Source: Pseudomonas sp. MWU13-2100 (GTDB taxonomy: Bacteria > Pseudomonadota > Gammaproteobacteria > Pseudomonadales > Pseudomonadaceae). Taken from it: a DNA stretch of 35,149 nt. The stretch is from NCBI RefSeq assembly GCF_023242365.1, contig NZ_JALLIX010000056.1, positions 1 through 35,149 of the forward strand, written 5' to 3'. The position numbers and the translations under genes are program-made. Positions 25,141 through 33,244 of this stretch are shown one piece after another. Within the stretch, counting starts at the first letter, position 1. Each line of letters starts with the position of its first letter. The notes under the pieces were generated by a model. The model searched no databases. It was not told where the DNA came from and was given only the letters and a program-made list of their open reading frames with translations.

Positions 25141-25500
25141 ACCCCGACCTAGATATAAGAATAAAGAAGGGAATTATTTAAAGCTTTTCTGTAAAGCTTA
25201 TAGAAGCTTAGCAAGCCATTATCTGTGGATAAGTCGCTTGAGGCCATGAAATACCTACTGTACAGAGGATGACAACTGGGTGGGTAAGCGGTGCTCCGCC
25301 TGTGCCGCGCTGTCGGATAAGCTGTGCGTGGAATGCCATGTTATCCACAGGCCAGTTACCCACAGACTTTCGCCCCCACTTGTGCAACGCCCTCAAGGGC
25401 GGTTATCCACAGAGCTTATGCACATACCATTGGTCGCATTGTCCACCGATAAGCAGTTGATTCTTCAGGTTGTCCCTGCAACCTACATGTGGATAAGTGC
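25141..25500. other. Chromosomal replication origin oriC (rpmH-dnaA region)
   Basis: The 566-bp gap between rpmH and dnaA holds five consensus DnaA boxes: TTATCCACA at 25224-25232 (minus), 25341-25349, 25403-25411 and 25488-25496 (minus), and TTATGCACA at 25416-25424. A one-mismatch copy is at 25356-25364. An AT-rich tract (25150-25222) on the rpmH side is the likely unwinding element; it contains AAGCTT three times (25181, 25194, 25204). The position beside dnaA matches the origin known in other pseudomonads. Confidence 0.9.
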
Positions 25501-25518
25501 TCGGCCTGCCGGTACAAT
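25488..25518 (+). promoter_or_regulatory. Candidate dnaA promoter overlapped by a DnaA box
   Basis: TACAAT (25513-25518) is a good -10 element 46 bp before the dnaA start. The -35 position is weak (TGGATA at 25490-25495) and falls inside an exact DnaA box (25488-25496). That arrangement would let DnaA repress its own gene. An AGGGGA ribosome-binding site precedes the GTG start. Confidence 0.55.
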
Positions 25519-25563
25519 GGCCGCTTGTTTTTGCCTCACCGGCTTTCAACTTAGGGGATATCC

Positions 25564-27081
25564 GTGTCAGTGGAACTTTGGCAGCAGTGCGTGGAGCTTC
25601 TGCGTGATGAGCTGCCTGCCCAGCAATTCAACACCTGGATCCGTCCACTACAGGTCGAAGCCGAAGGCGACGAGTTGCGTGTCTATGCACCGAACCGTTT
25701 TGTGCTCGACTGGGTGAATGAAAAGTACCTGGGACGTTTGCTCGAACTGTTGAACGAGCACGGCAATGGTCTGGCGCCTGCGCTTTCCTTATTAATAGGT
25801 AGCAAGCGCAGTTCCGCCCCGCGTGCCGCGCCCAATGCCCCATTGGCCGCCGCCGCTTCCCAGGCGATGGCCGCCAGTGCTCCGGCACCTGCGGCGGTGA
25901 TCGCCCAGCCCGCGCAGCCCACACCGACCCCGAAGACGGCGGTCGAGGTCAGCCAGGAACCGTCCCGCGACAGTTTCGACCCGATGGCCGGCGCCAGTTC
26001 GCAACAGGCCCCGGTGCGCGCCGAACAGCGTACCGTTCAGGTAGAAGGCGCGCTCAAGCACACCAGCTACCTGAATCGCACCTTTACCTTTGAGAACTTC
26101 GTCGAGGGTAAGTCCAACCAATTGGCTCGGGCCGCGGCCTGGCAGGTGGCGGACAACCCCAAGCATGGTTACAACCCGCTCTTCCTTTATGGCGGTGTCG
26201 GCCTGGGTAAGACCCACTTGATGCACGCTGTGGGTAACCACCTATTAAAGAAGAACCCGAATGCCAAGGTGGTCTACCTGCATTCGGAGCGTTTCGTCGC
26301 GGACATGGTCAAGGCCTTGCAGCTCAACGCCATCAACGAGTTCAAGCGTTTCTACCGTTCGGTGGACGCCTTGCTGATCGATGACATCCAATTCTTCGCC
26401 CGCAAGGAACGTTCCCAGGAAGAATTTTTCCACACCTTCAACGCCTTGCTTGAAGGCGGTCAGCAAGTGATCCTGACCAGCGACCGTTATCCGAAAGAGA
26501 TCGAAGGCCTGGAAGAGCGCTTGAAGTCGCGCTTCGGCTGGGGCCTGACCGTGGCGGTCGAACCGCCGGAGTTGGAAACCCGGGTCGCGATCCTGATGAA
26601 GAAGGCCGATCAGGCGAAAGTCGAACTGCCCCATGACGCGGCGTTCTTCATTGCCCAACGTATTCGTTCCAACGTCCGTGAGCTCGAAGGCGCGCTGAAG
26701 CGGGTAATCGCTCACTCGCACTTCATGGGCCGCGATATCACCATCGAGCTGATCCGCGAATCGCTGAAAGACCTGCTGGCGCTGCAAGACAAGCTGGTGT
26801 CTGTGGATAACATTCAGCGCACGGTGGCCGAATACTACAAGATCAAGATTTCCGATCTGCTGTCCAAGCGCCGTTCGCGCTCGGTGGCACGTCCACGTCA
26901 GGTCGCGATGGCCTTGTCCAAGGAACTCACCAACCACAGCTTGCCTGAAATTGGTGATGTCTTTGGCGGGCGCGACCATACTACGGTCTTGCATGCATGC
27001 CGCAAGATCAACGAACTTAAGGAATCCGACGCGGACATCCGCGAGGACTACAAGAACCTGCTGCGAACACTGACCACTTGA
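25564..27081 (+). CDS. dnaA: Chromosomal replication initiator DnaA
   Basis: DnaA (505 residues) binds the 9-mer boxes and melts the origin. Domain I begins MSVELWQQCVELLRDELPAQQFNTWIRPLQ, and an Ala/Pro-rich linker runs from about 85 to 160. The AAA+ domain has GGVGLGKTHLMHAVGN and LLIDDIQFF. The C-terminal box-binding helix-turn-helix has GGRDHTTVLHACRKI. The start is GTG at 25564. An exact DnaA box occurs inside the gene (26802-26810). It heads dnaA-dnaN-recF-gyrB. Confidence 0.99.
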   Translation: MSVELWQQCVELLRDELPAQQFNTWIRPLQVEAEGDELRVYAPNRFVLDWVNEKYLGRLLELLNEHGNGLAPALSLLIGSKRSSAPRAAPNAPLAAAASQAMAASAPAPAAVIAQPAQPTPTPKTAVEVSQEPSRDSFDPMAGASSQQAPVRAEQRTVQVEGALKHTSYLNRTFTFENFVEGKSNQLARAAAWQVADNPKHGYNPLFLYGGVGLGKTHLMHAVGNHLLKKNPNAKVVYLHSERFVADMVKALQLNAINEFKRFYRSVDALLIDDIQFFARKERSQEEFFHTFNALLEGGQQVILTSDRYPKEIEGLEERLKSRFGWGLTVAVEPPELETRVAILMKKADQAKVELPHDAAFFIAQRIRSNVRELEGALKRVIAHSHFMGRDITIELIRESLKDLLALQDKLVSVDNIQRTVAEYYKIKISDLLSKRRSRSVARPRQVAMALSKELTNHSLPEIGDVFGGRDHTTVLHACRKINELKESDADIREDYKNLLRTLTT

Positions 27082-27119
27082 TGACACCAGCGCAGCTTAT
27101 TAAGGCAAGGGACTAGACC

Positions 27120-28223
27120 ATGCATTTCACTATTCAACGCGAAGCCCTGTTGAAACCCCTGCAACTGGTCGCAGGCGTCGTCGAGCGCCGCCAGACCTTG
27201 CCGGTGCTCTCCAATGTGCTGCTGGTCGTCCAAGGCCAGCAACTGTCGCTGACCGGTACCGACCTGGAAGTCGAGCTGGTCGGTCGCGTCCAACTCGAAG
27301 AGCCCGCGGAGCCGGGTGAAATCACCGTGCCGGCGCGCAAGCTGATGGACATCTGCAAGAGCCTGCCCAACGACGCCCTGATCGACATCAAGGTCGATGA
27401 GCAGAAACTGGTGGTGAAGGCCGGTCGTAGCCGCTTCACCCTGTCGACCTTGCCGGCAAACGATTTCCCGACCGTGGAAGAAGGCCCGGGTTCGCTGACC
27501 TGCCAGCTCGACCAGAGCAAGCTGCGTCGCTTGATCGAGCGCACCAGCTTCGCCATGGCCCAGCAGGACGTGCGTTACTATCTCAACGGTATGTTGCTGG
27601 AAGTGTCGGCCGGTATCATTCGCGCCGTGGCTACCGACGGTCACCGTCTGGCCATGTGTTCGATGCAGGCCGATATCGGTCAACCGGATCGTCACCAGGT
27701 GATCGTGCCACGTAAAGGCATCCTGGAATTGGCCCGTCTGCTGACCGAGCCGGAAGGCAACGTCAGCATTGTCCTCGGTCAGCACCATATTCGTGCGACC
27801 ACTGGTGAGTTCACCTTCACCTCCAAGCTGGTGGACGGCAAGTTCCCGGACTACGAGCGTGTACTGCCAAAAGGCGGCGACAAGCTGGTCCTCGGTGATC
27901 GGCAGGCACTGCGTGAGGCCTTCAGCCGTACCGCGATCCTGTCCAACGAGAAGTACCGCGGCATCCGTCTGCAACTGGCCAACGGTCAGTTGAAGATCCA
28001 GGCCAACAACCCTGAGCAGGAAGAAGCGGAAGAAGAAATCAGCGTCGACTACAACGGCGGTTCGCTGGAAATCGGCTTCAACGTCAGCTATCTGCTGGAT
28101 GTGCTGGGCGTGATGACCACCGAGCAGGTGCGCCTGATCCTGTCCGACTCCAACAGCAGTGCCCTGGTGCAGGAGTCCGACAACGACGACTCCGCCTACG
28201 TCGTCATGCCGATGCGCCTGTAA
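27120..28223 (+). CDS. dnaN: DNA polymerase III subunit beta (sliding clamp)
   Basis: DnaN (367 residues) is the ring-shaped processivity clamp. It starts MHFTIQREALLKPLQLVAGVVERRQTLPVLSNVLL and ends YVVMPMRL, the standard clamp C-terminus that contributes to the partner-binding groove. Three repeated clamp domains of the usual size fill the length. It is 38 bp after dnaA. Confidence 0.99.
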   Translation: MHFTIQREALLKPLQLVAGVVERRQTLPVLSNVLLVVQGQQLSLTGTDLEVELVGRVQLEEPAEPGEITVPARKLMDICKSLPNDALIDIKVDEQKLVVKAGRSRFTLSTLPANDFPTVEEGPGSLTCQLDQSKLRRLIERTSFAMAQQDVRYYLNGMLLEVSAGIIRAVATDGHRLAMCSMQADIGQPDRHQVIVPRKGILELARLLTEPEGNVSIVLGQHHIRATTGEFTFTSKLVDGKFPDYERVLPKGGDKLVLGDRQALREAFSRTAILSNEKYRGIRLQLANGQLKIQANNPEQEEAEEEISVDYNGGSLEIGFNVSYLLDVLGVMTTEQVRLILSDSNSSALVQESDNDDSAYVVMPMRL

Positions 28224-28258
28224 CGGTGTCGCGCCTGCCCATGTCCAGCCAACGCTAG

Positions 28259-29362
28259 ATGTCCCTCAGTCGTGTTTCGGTCACCGCGGTGCGTAACCTG
28301 CAGCCGGTGACCTTTTCCCCCTCCCCGCGTATCAATATCCTTTACGGCGCCAACGGCAGCGGAAAAACCAGCGTGCTCGAAGCGCTGCATCTGCTTGGGC
28401 TCGCGCGCTCTTTTCGCAGTACCCGTCTGCTACCGGTGATCCAATACGAGCAACTTGCCTGCACGGTGTTTGGTCAAGTGGAATTGGCCGAGGGTGGACA
28501 CAGCGCGTTGGGGATATCGCGGGACCGCCAGGGCGAATTCCAGATCCGCATCGACGGGCAGAACGCCAAGAGCGCGGCGCAACTCGCGGAAATCCTGCCG
28601 CTGCAACTGATCAACCCGGACAGCTTTCGCCTGCTCGAAGGTGCCCCGAAGATCCGCCGCCAGTTCCTCGACTGGGGTGTGTTCCACGTGGAACCTCGTT
28701 TCATGTCGACCTGGCAGCGCTTGCAGAAGGCCCTGCGGCAGCGGAACTCATGGCTGCGGCATGGTACACTTGACGCCGCTTCGCAAGCGGCCTGGGACCG
28801 GGAACTGTGCCTGGCCAGCGCCGAAATCGATGAATACCGCCGCGCTTACATCAAAGCCTTGAAACCAGTCTTTGAGCAGACCTTGAGCGAGCTAGTCGAA
28901 CTCGAGGGCTTAACGCTGAGCTATTACCGTGGTTGGGACAAAGAGAAGGAACTGAGCGCTGTGCTCGCCTCTTCCCTGCACCGGGACCAGCAAATGGGTC
29001 ACACCCAAGCCGGACCACAGCGAGCTGATTTGCGTCTTCGATTGGGCGCGCACAATGCCGCGGACATCTTGTCCCGGGGTCAGCAGAAGCTGGTGGTCTG
29101 CGCCTTGCGCATTGCCCAGGGACACCTGGTCAGTCAGGCCCGGCGCGGTCAGTGTATTTATCTGGTGGATGACCTGCCGTCCGAGTTGGACGAGCAACAC
29201 CGTCATGCACTCTGTCGCTTGCTGGAAGACTTACGCTGCCAGGTGTTTATCACCTGTGTAGACCACGAATTATTGAGGGAAGGCTGGCAGACGGAAACGC
29301 CAGTCGCTTTGTTCCACGTGGAACAAGGCTGTATCACCCAGACCCACGACCATCGGGAGTGA
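28259..29362 (+). CDS. recF: DNA replication and repair protein RecF
   Basis: RecF (367 residues) is an ABC-type ATPase that helps load RecA at gaps. Walker A is GANGSGKT at residues 30-37. The signature region is LSRGQQKLVVCALRIAQG and Walker B is CIYLVDDLPSELD. It lies 35 bp after dnaN and 4 bp before gyrB. Two parS sites are embedded in the coding sequence, one central and one near the 3' end. Confidence 0.98.
   Translation: MSLSRVSVTAVRNLQPVTFSPSPRINILYGANGSGKTSVLEALHLLGLARSFRSTRLLPVIQYEQLACTVFGQVELAEGGHSALGISRDRQGEFQIRIDGQNAKSAAQLAEILPLQLINPDSFRLLEGAPKIRRQFLDWGVFHVEPRFMSTWQRLQKALRQRNSWLRHGTLDAASQAAWDRELCLASAEIDEYRRAYIKALKPVFEQTLSELVELEGLTLSYYRGWDKEKELSAVLASSLHRDQQMGHTQAGPQRADLRLRLGAHNAADILSRGQQKLVVCALRIAQGHLVSQARRGQCIYLVDDLPSELDEQHRHALCRLLEDLRCQVFITCVDHELLREGWQTETPVALFHVEQGCITQTHDHRE
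28680..28695. promoter_or_regulatory. parS: parS site (one mismatch) in recF
   Basis: TGTTCCACGTGGAACC matches the 16-bp Pseudomonas parS palindrome at all but the last position. ParB should nucleate here. It lies about 3.2 kb from the origin boxes. Confidence 0.88.
29310..29325. promoter_or_regulatory. parS: parS site (perfect) in recF
   Basis: TGTTCCACGTGGAACA is a perfect 16-bp palindrome and a full match to the Pseudomonas parS consensus. It is near the 3' end of recF, 630 bp from the first site. Confidence 0.93.
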
Positions 29363-29366
29363 AGGC

Positions 29367-31784
29367 ATGAGCGAAGAAAATACGTACGACTCGACCAGCA
29401 TCAAGGTGCTGAAAGGTTTGGATGCCGTACGCAAACGTCCCGGTATGTACATTGGCGACACCGATGATGGTAGCGGTCTGCACCACATGGTATTCGAGGT
29501 GGTCGACAACTCCATCGACGAAGCCCTCGCCGGCCATTGCGACGAGATCAGCATCATCATCCACACGGATGAGTCCATTACCGTACGTGACAACGGTCGC
29601 GGCATTCCGGTGGACGTGCACAAGGAAGAAGGCGTTTCCGCGGCCGAGGTCATCATGACCGTACTGCACGCCGGCGGTAAGTTCGACGACAACTCCTATA
29701 AAGTCTCCGGCGGTCTGCACGGTGTAGGTGTGTCGGTGGTGAACGCCCTGTCCGAATTGCTGGTGCTGACTGTGCGTCGCAGCGGCAAGATCTGGGAACA
29801 GACCTACGTCCACGGTGTTCCACAGGAGCCAATGAGAACTGTCGGCGACAGTGAAACCACCGGTACCGAGATTCACTTCAAGGCCTCCGGCGAAACCTTC
29901 AAGAACATCCACTTCAGTTGGGACATCCTGGCCAAGCGGATTCGTGAGCTGTCCTTCCTCAACTCCGGTGTCGGCATCGTCCTCAAGGACGAGCGCAGCG
30001 GCAAGGAAGAGCTGTTCAAGTACGAAGGTGGCCTGCGGGCGTTCGTTGAATACCTGAACACCAACAAGACTCCGGTCAACCAGGTGTTCCACTTCAACGT
30101 TCAGCGCGAAGACGGCATCGGCGTGGAAATCGCCCTGCAGTGGAACGACAGCTTCAACGAGAACCTGTTGTGCTTCACCAACAACATTCCGCAGCGCGAC
30201 GGTGGTACTCACCTGGTGGGTTTCCGTTCGGCGCTGACGCGTAACCTGAACACCTACATCGAAGCGGAAGGCCTGGCGAAGAAGCACAAGGTTGCCACCA
30301 CCGGCGACGATGCCCGTGAAGGCTTGACCGCGATTATTTCGGTCAAGGTGCCGGATCCGAAGTTCAGCTCCCAGACCAAGGACAAGCTGGTCTCTTCCGA
30401 AGTGAAGACTGCTGTCGAACAGGAAATGGGCAAGTACTTCTCGGACTTCCTGCTGGAGAACCCGAACGAAGCCAAGCTGGTGGTCGGCAAAATGATCGAC
30501 GCCGCCCGTGCCCGTGAAGCGGCGCGTAAAGCCCGTGAGATGACCCGTCGTAAAGGTGCGCTGGATATTGCCGGCCTGCCGGGCAAACTGGCCGACTGCC
30601 AGGAAAAGGACCCTGCCCTTTCCGAGCTGTACCTGGTGGAAGGTGACTCTGCTGGCGGTTCCGCCAAGCAGGGTCGTAACCGTCGTACCCAGGCGATCCT
30701 GCCGTTGAAGGGCAAGATCCTCAACGTGGAAAAAGCCCGTTTCGACAAGATGATCTCATCCCAGGAAGTGGGCACGCTGATCACCGCGTTGGGCTGCGGT
30801 ATCGGCCGTGACGAGTACAACATCGAGAAGCTGCGTTACCACAACATCATCATCATGACCGATGCTGACGTCGACGGTTCGCACATCCGTACCCTGCTGC
30901 TGACCTTCTTCTTCCGTCAGTTGCCGGAGCTGATCGAGCGTGGCTATATCTATATCGCCCAGCCGCCGTTGTACAAGGTCAAGAAAGGCAAGCAAGAGCA
31001 ATACATCAAAGACGACGACGCCATGGAAGAGTACATGACGCAGTCGGCCCTGGAAGATGCGAGCCTGCACCTGAACGAAGACGCACCGGGTATTTCCGGT
31101 GAAGCGCTGGAACGTCTGGTGAATGACTTCCGCATGGTGATGAAGACCCTCAAGCGTCTGTCGCGCCTGTACCCGCAGGAATTGACCGAGCACTTCATCT
31201 ACCTGCCGGCGGTGAGCCTGGAGCAGTTGGGCGATCACGCGGCGATGCAGGATTGGCTGGCCAGGTATGAAGTCCGCCTGCGTCTGAACGAGAAGTCCGG
31301 CCTGGTCTACAAAGCCAGCCTGCGCGAAGACCGTGAACGTAACGTCTGGCTGCCGGAGGTCGAACTGATCTCCCACGGCCTGTCCAATTACGTCACCTTC
31401 AACCGCGACTTCTTCGGCAGCAATGACTACAAGACCGTCGTGACCCTGGGCGCGCAGTTGAGCACCTTGCTCGATGAAGGCGCTTACATTCAGCGTGGTG
31501 AACGCAAGAAAGCCGTGACCGAGTTCAAGGAAGCCCTGGACTGGTTGATGGCCGAAAGCACCAAGCGCCACACTATCCAGCGCTACAAAGGGCTGGGTGA
31601 GATGAACCCGGATCAATTGTGGGAAACCACCATGGACCCTGCGGTTCGCCGGATGCTGAAAGTGACGATCGAAGACGCCGTCGGCGCGGACCAGATCTTC
31701 AACACGCTGATGGGCGATGCGGTAGAGCCACGTCGTGACTTTATCGAGAGCAATGCGTTGGCGGTGTCGAACCTGGATTTCTGA
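29367..31784 (+). CDS. gyrB: DNA gyrase subunit B
   Basis: GyrB (805 residues) is the ATPase subunit of gyrase. The GHKL ATPase domain has VRKRPGMYIGDTDDGSGLHHMVFEVVDNSIDEA and DNGRGIPVD. The TOPRIM region (around residue 420) has LVEGDSAGGSAKQGR and MTDADVDGSHIRTLLLTFFFRQ. The C-terminus has QRYKGLGEMNPDQLWETTMDP and ends RRDFIESNALAVSNLDF, so the gene is intact. Six bases after its stop begins a Tn7-like transposon end. Confidence 0.99.
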   Translation: MSEENTYDSTSIKVLKGLDAVRKRPGMYIGDTDDGSGLHHMVFEVVDNSIDEALAGHCDEISIIIHTDESITVRDNGRGIPVDVHKEEGVSAAEVIMTVLHAGGKFDDNSYKVSGGLHGVGVSVVNALSELLVLTVRRSGKIWEQTYVHGVPQEPMRTVGDSETTGTEIHFKASGETFKNIHFSWDILAKRIRELSFLNSGVGIVLKDERSGKEELFKYEGGLRAFVEYLNTNKTPVNQVFHFNVQREDGIGVEIALQWNDSFNENLLCFTNNIPQRDGGTHLVGFRSALTRNLNTYIEAEGLAKKHKVATTGDDAREGLTAIISVKVPDPKFSSQTKDKLVSSEVKTAVEQEMGKYFSDFLLENPNEAKLVVGKMIDAARAREAARKAREMTRRKGALDIAGLPGKLADCQEKDPALSELYLVEGDSAGGSAKQGRNRRTQAILPLKGKILNVEKARFDKMISSQEVGTLITALGCGIGRDEYNIEKLRYHNIIIMTDADVDGSHIRTLLLTFFFRQLPELIERGYIYIAQPPLYKVKKGKQEQYIKDDDAMEEYMTQSALEDASLHLNEDAPGISGEALERLVNDFRMVMKTLKRLSRLYPQELTEHFIYLPAVSLEQLGDHAAMQDWLARYEVRLRLNEKSGLVYKASLREDRERNVWLPEVELISHGLSNYVTFNRDFFGSNDYKTVVTLGAQLSTLLDEGAYIQRGERKKAVTEFKEALDWLMAESTKRHTIQRYKGLGEMNPDQLWETTMDPAVRRMLKVTIEDAVGADQIFNTLMGDAVEPRRDFIESNALAVSNLDF

Positions 31785-31796
31785 TGCTGTTGTAGG

Positions 31797-31835
31797 TTCA
31801 CAAAATAGTTGATCATTTTCACAAATAGATGATCA
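31797..31835. repeat. Two direct repeats resembling TnsB-binding sites
   Basis: TTCACAAAATAGTTGATCA (31797-31815) and TTCACAAATAGATGATCA (31818-31835) are 21 bp apart and differ by one A and one substitution. Both resemble the ACAAAATAG repeats of Tn7 ends. They begin 6 bp inside the proposed terminus. Confidence 0.72.
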
Positions 31836-31859
31836 GACGCCTTCCGAAAGGAAAGCGAC

Positions 31860-31891
31860 AAAAAGGCCAATTCTCTGAATTGGCCTTTTTT
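31860..31891 (+). terminator. Strong intrinsic terminator downstream of gyrB
   Basis: A 14-bp perfect stem (31860-31873 with 31877-31890) flanked by A5 and T6 tracts is followed by a short loop-out and T-run. It should end the dnaA-gyrB transcript. If the transposon terminus at 31791 is right, this terminator lies inside the element and also shields it from read-through. It is symmetrical and could act on both strands. Confidence 0.88.
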
Positions 31892-32605
31892 GTGCGCTCG
31901 AAAATTACGCTCTACCCTGCAGACAAGATGCTTGGGGGTAACACATCTTGGTCCCTTCCGAGGGCAGCGGCTACCAGAGGACCGCGCCTGGATATTGGGC
32001 TGGAGCGGAATCCGATGGACTGGGATGAAAGTGGTACAGCGGAGATGAAGGAAGGAGAACGCACATGCGCGAATGATACCGGCAGTATCGAAATAGGGGT
32101 GTCACACGTACCGATAAGCGCAATTGATAAAATGTCAAGGGCGACTTTGAAATTTTTCGTGGAGAAAGACGAGCGGTAGGAGTAAAATCTGGCACGCCCT
32201 TACGCCGTAAGAGCGCACCAATAAAATCAGCCGGTTACGTAAACTTGTTGAAGCAAGTTCCTAACGGCCACCGGTAACAGCTTCTGCTTTGAGCATCTAT
32301 CTGGAAAATAGGCCTCACGGCATGGCTGCTTTCGTCGACGACCCTATAAGGAGGCATCGAGAAATGTAGAAAACGCTTAATCAGAGGCTCTGACAGCGCC
32401 TACAACCAGGTACATCTTGCGTAAACGAACCCGCGCAATTTCTGCCTTTTTTCGGCGCTTGTCAATCCTCTCCCAAAAAATCGACTTCAGCGAGGGCCCT
32501 CGACGGGGAAGTGTTGCCTGTCGAAAGTACCTCTGGAGCCCGCTCTGCGCCTGAGTTATCGGGTGCAGCGCAGGTGTTCGTCTCAAAGATTTGTGGAGGT
32601 GTTCA
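31892..32605. other. Gene-free stretch between terminator and tnsA
   Basis: No convincing gene is seen. Open frames here are short and have no recognisable motifs. It holds an inverted repeat, AACTTG (32242-32247) with CAAGTT (32254-32259), and an AAGGAGG ribosome-binding site (32348-32354) followed nine bases later by ATG-TAG, a start codon immediately followed by a stop. The leader and promoter of tnsA must be in this stretch, but no clear -35/-10 pair was found. Confidence 0.6.
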
Positions 32606-33244
32606 ATGTCAGTGCGCAAGGTCATTACCAGGAGTTCGAATCACATACGGATCTCCTTCCCTTCAATGAAAAATGGCAGACCCGTTCAGTGTGAATCACA
32701 ACTGGAGAGCGGTTTTGTCAGGTTTCTGGAGCTTTCTCCCTTGGTTCGCAGTTATGCCGTGCAGCCAAGCCTGGAGGTGGTTTCGGTTGGTGGAGTGCCC
32801 AAAAAATACTACCCGGACGTTCGCGTATGTCTCATGGATGGGCGGGAGTGGTGGTTCGAGGTCAAGCAGCAAAAGAGCCTGCTGGTGGCTGGTATCAAGC
32901 TGAAACTGGAGGCCGCGAAACTGCATTTCGCGGCCTCAGGCCGTAACTTTTCGATCGTCACGGACCGACTCATTTTGCGTCAGCCCTTGGCTGACAACCT
33001 TCAAAAGCTGATGCATCACCGACGCGGCCCCAAGCTCGAGAGTTCACGTATGCAGGAAATTCGCGAGCAGTTGGAGTTGCATGAGCCTGAAACCTTAGAT
33101 GAGCTTGTTGCGGTTTTTGGCGAGCCGGATGCTTGGCTATTGTTGGGATTAGGCATTGTAGGTATTGATCTTGAGGTGCCTATTTTAAATGACTCAGAAG
33201 TCTTTCTTTCCGGAGGACATCGTCATGCAGACATTTTCGCTTAA
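32606..33244 (+). CDS. tnsA: TnsA endonuclease subunit of Tn7-like transposase
   Basis: TnsA (212 residues) cuts the 5' ends of the transposon so that it moves by cut-and-paste. Restriction-endonuclease-type catalytic residues are visible: Glu30 or Glu34 (CESQLESGF), Asp71 (YYPDVRV) and Glu85-x-Lys87 (WWFEVKQ). The family motif LELSPLVRSYAVQPS lies between them. The C-terminal part (about 120-212) should contact TnsB/TnsC. The ATG at 32606 has GGAGG 6 bp before it and is preferred to an in-frame TTG at 32591. The last 20 bp overlap tnsB, so translation is probably coupled. Confidence 0.92.
   Translation: MSVRKVITRSSNHIRISFPSMKNGRPVQCESQLESGFVRFLELSPLVRSYAVQPSLEVVSVGGVPKKYYPDVRVCLMDGREWWFEVKQQKSLLVAGIKLKLEAAKLHFAASGRNFSIVTDRLILRQPLADNLQKLMHHRRGPKLESSRMQEIREQLELHEPETLDELVAVFGEPDAWLLLGLGIVGIDLEVPILNDSEVFLSGGHRHADIFA

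Noticed and set aside
31829..32179. 116-codon open frame after gyrB
   Set aside because: It starts inside the transposon repeats and reads through the strong terminator stem. It has no recognisable domain; internal ATGs lack convincing ribosome-binding sites.
32377..32625. 82-codon minus-strand frame upstream of tnsA
   Set aside because: It overlaps the tnsA ribosome-binding site and start, has no motif and no clear start signal.
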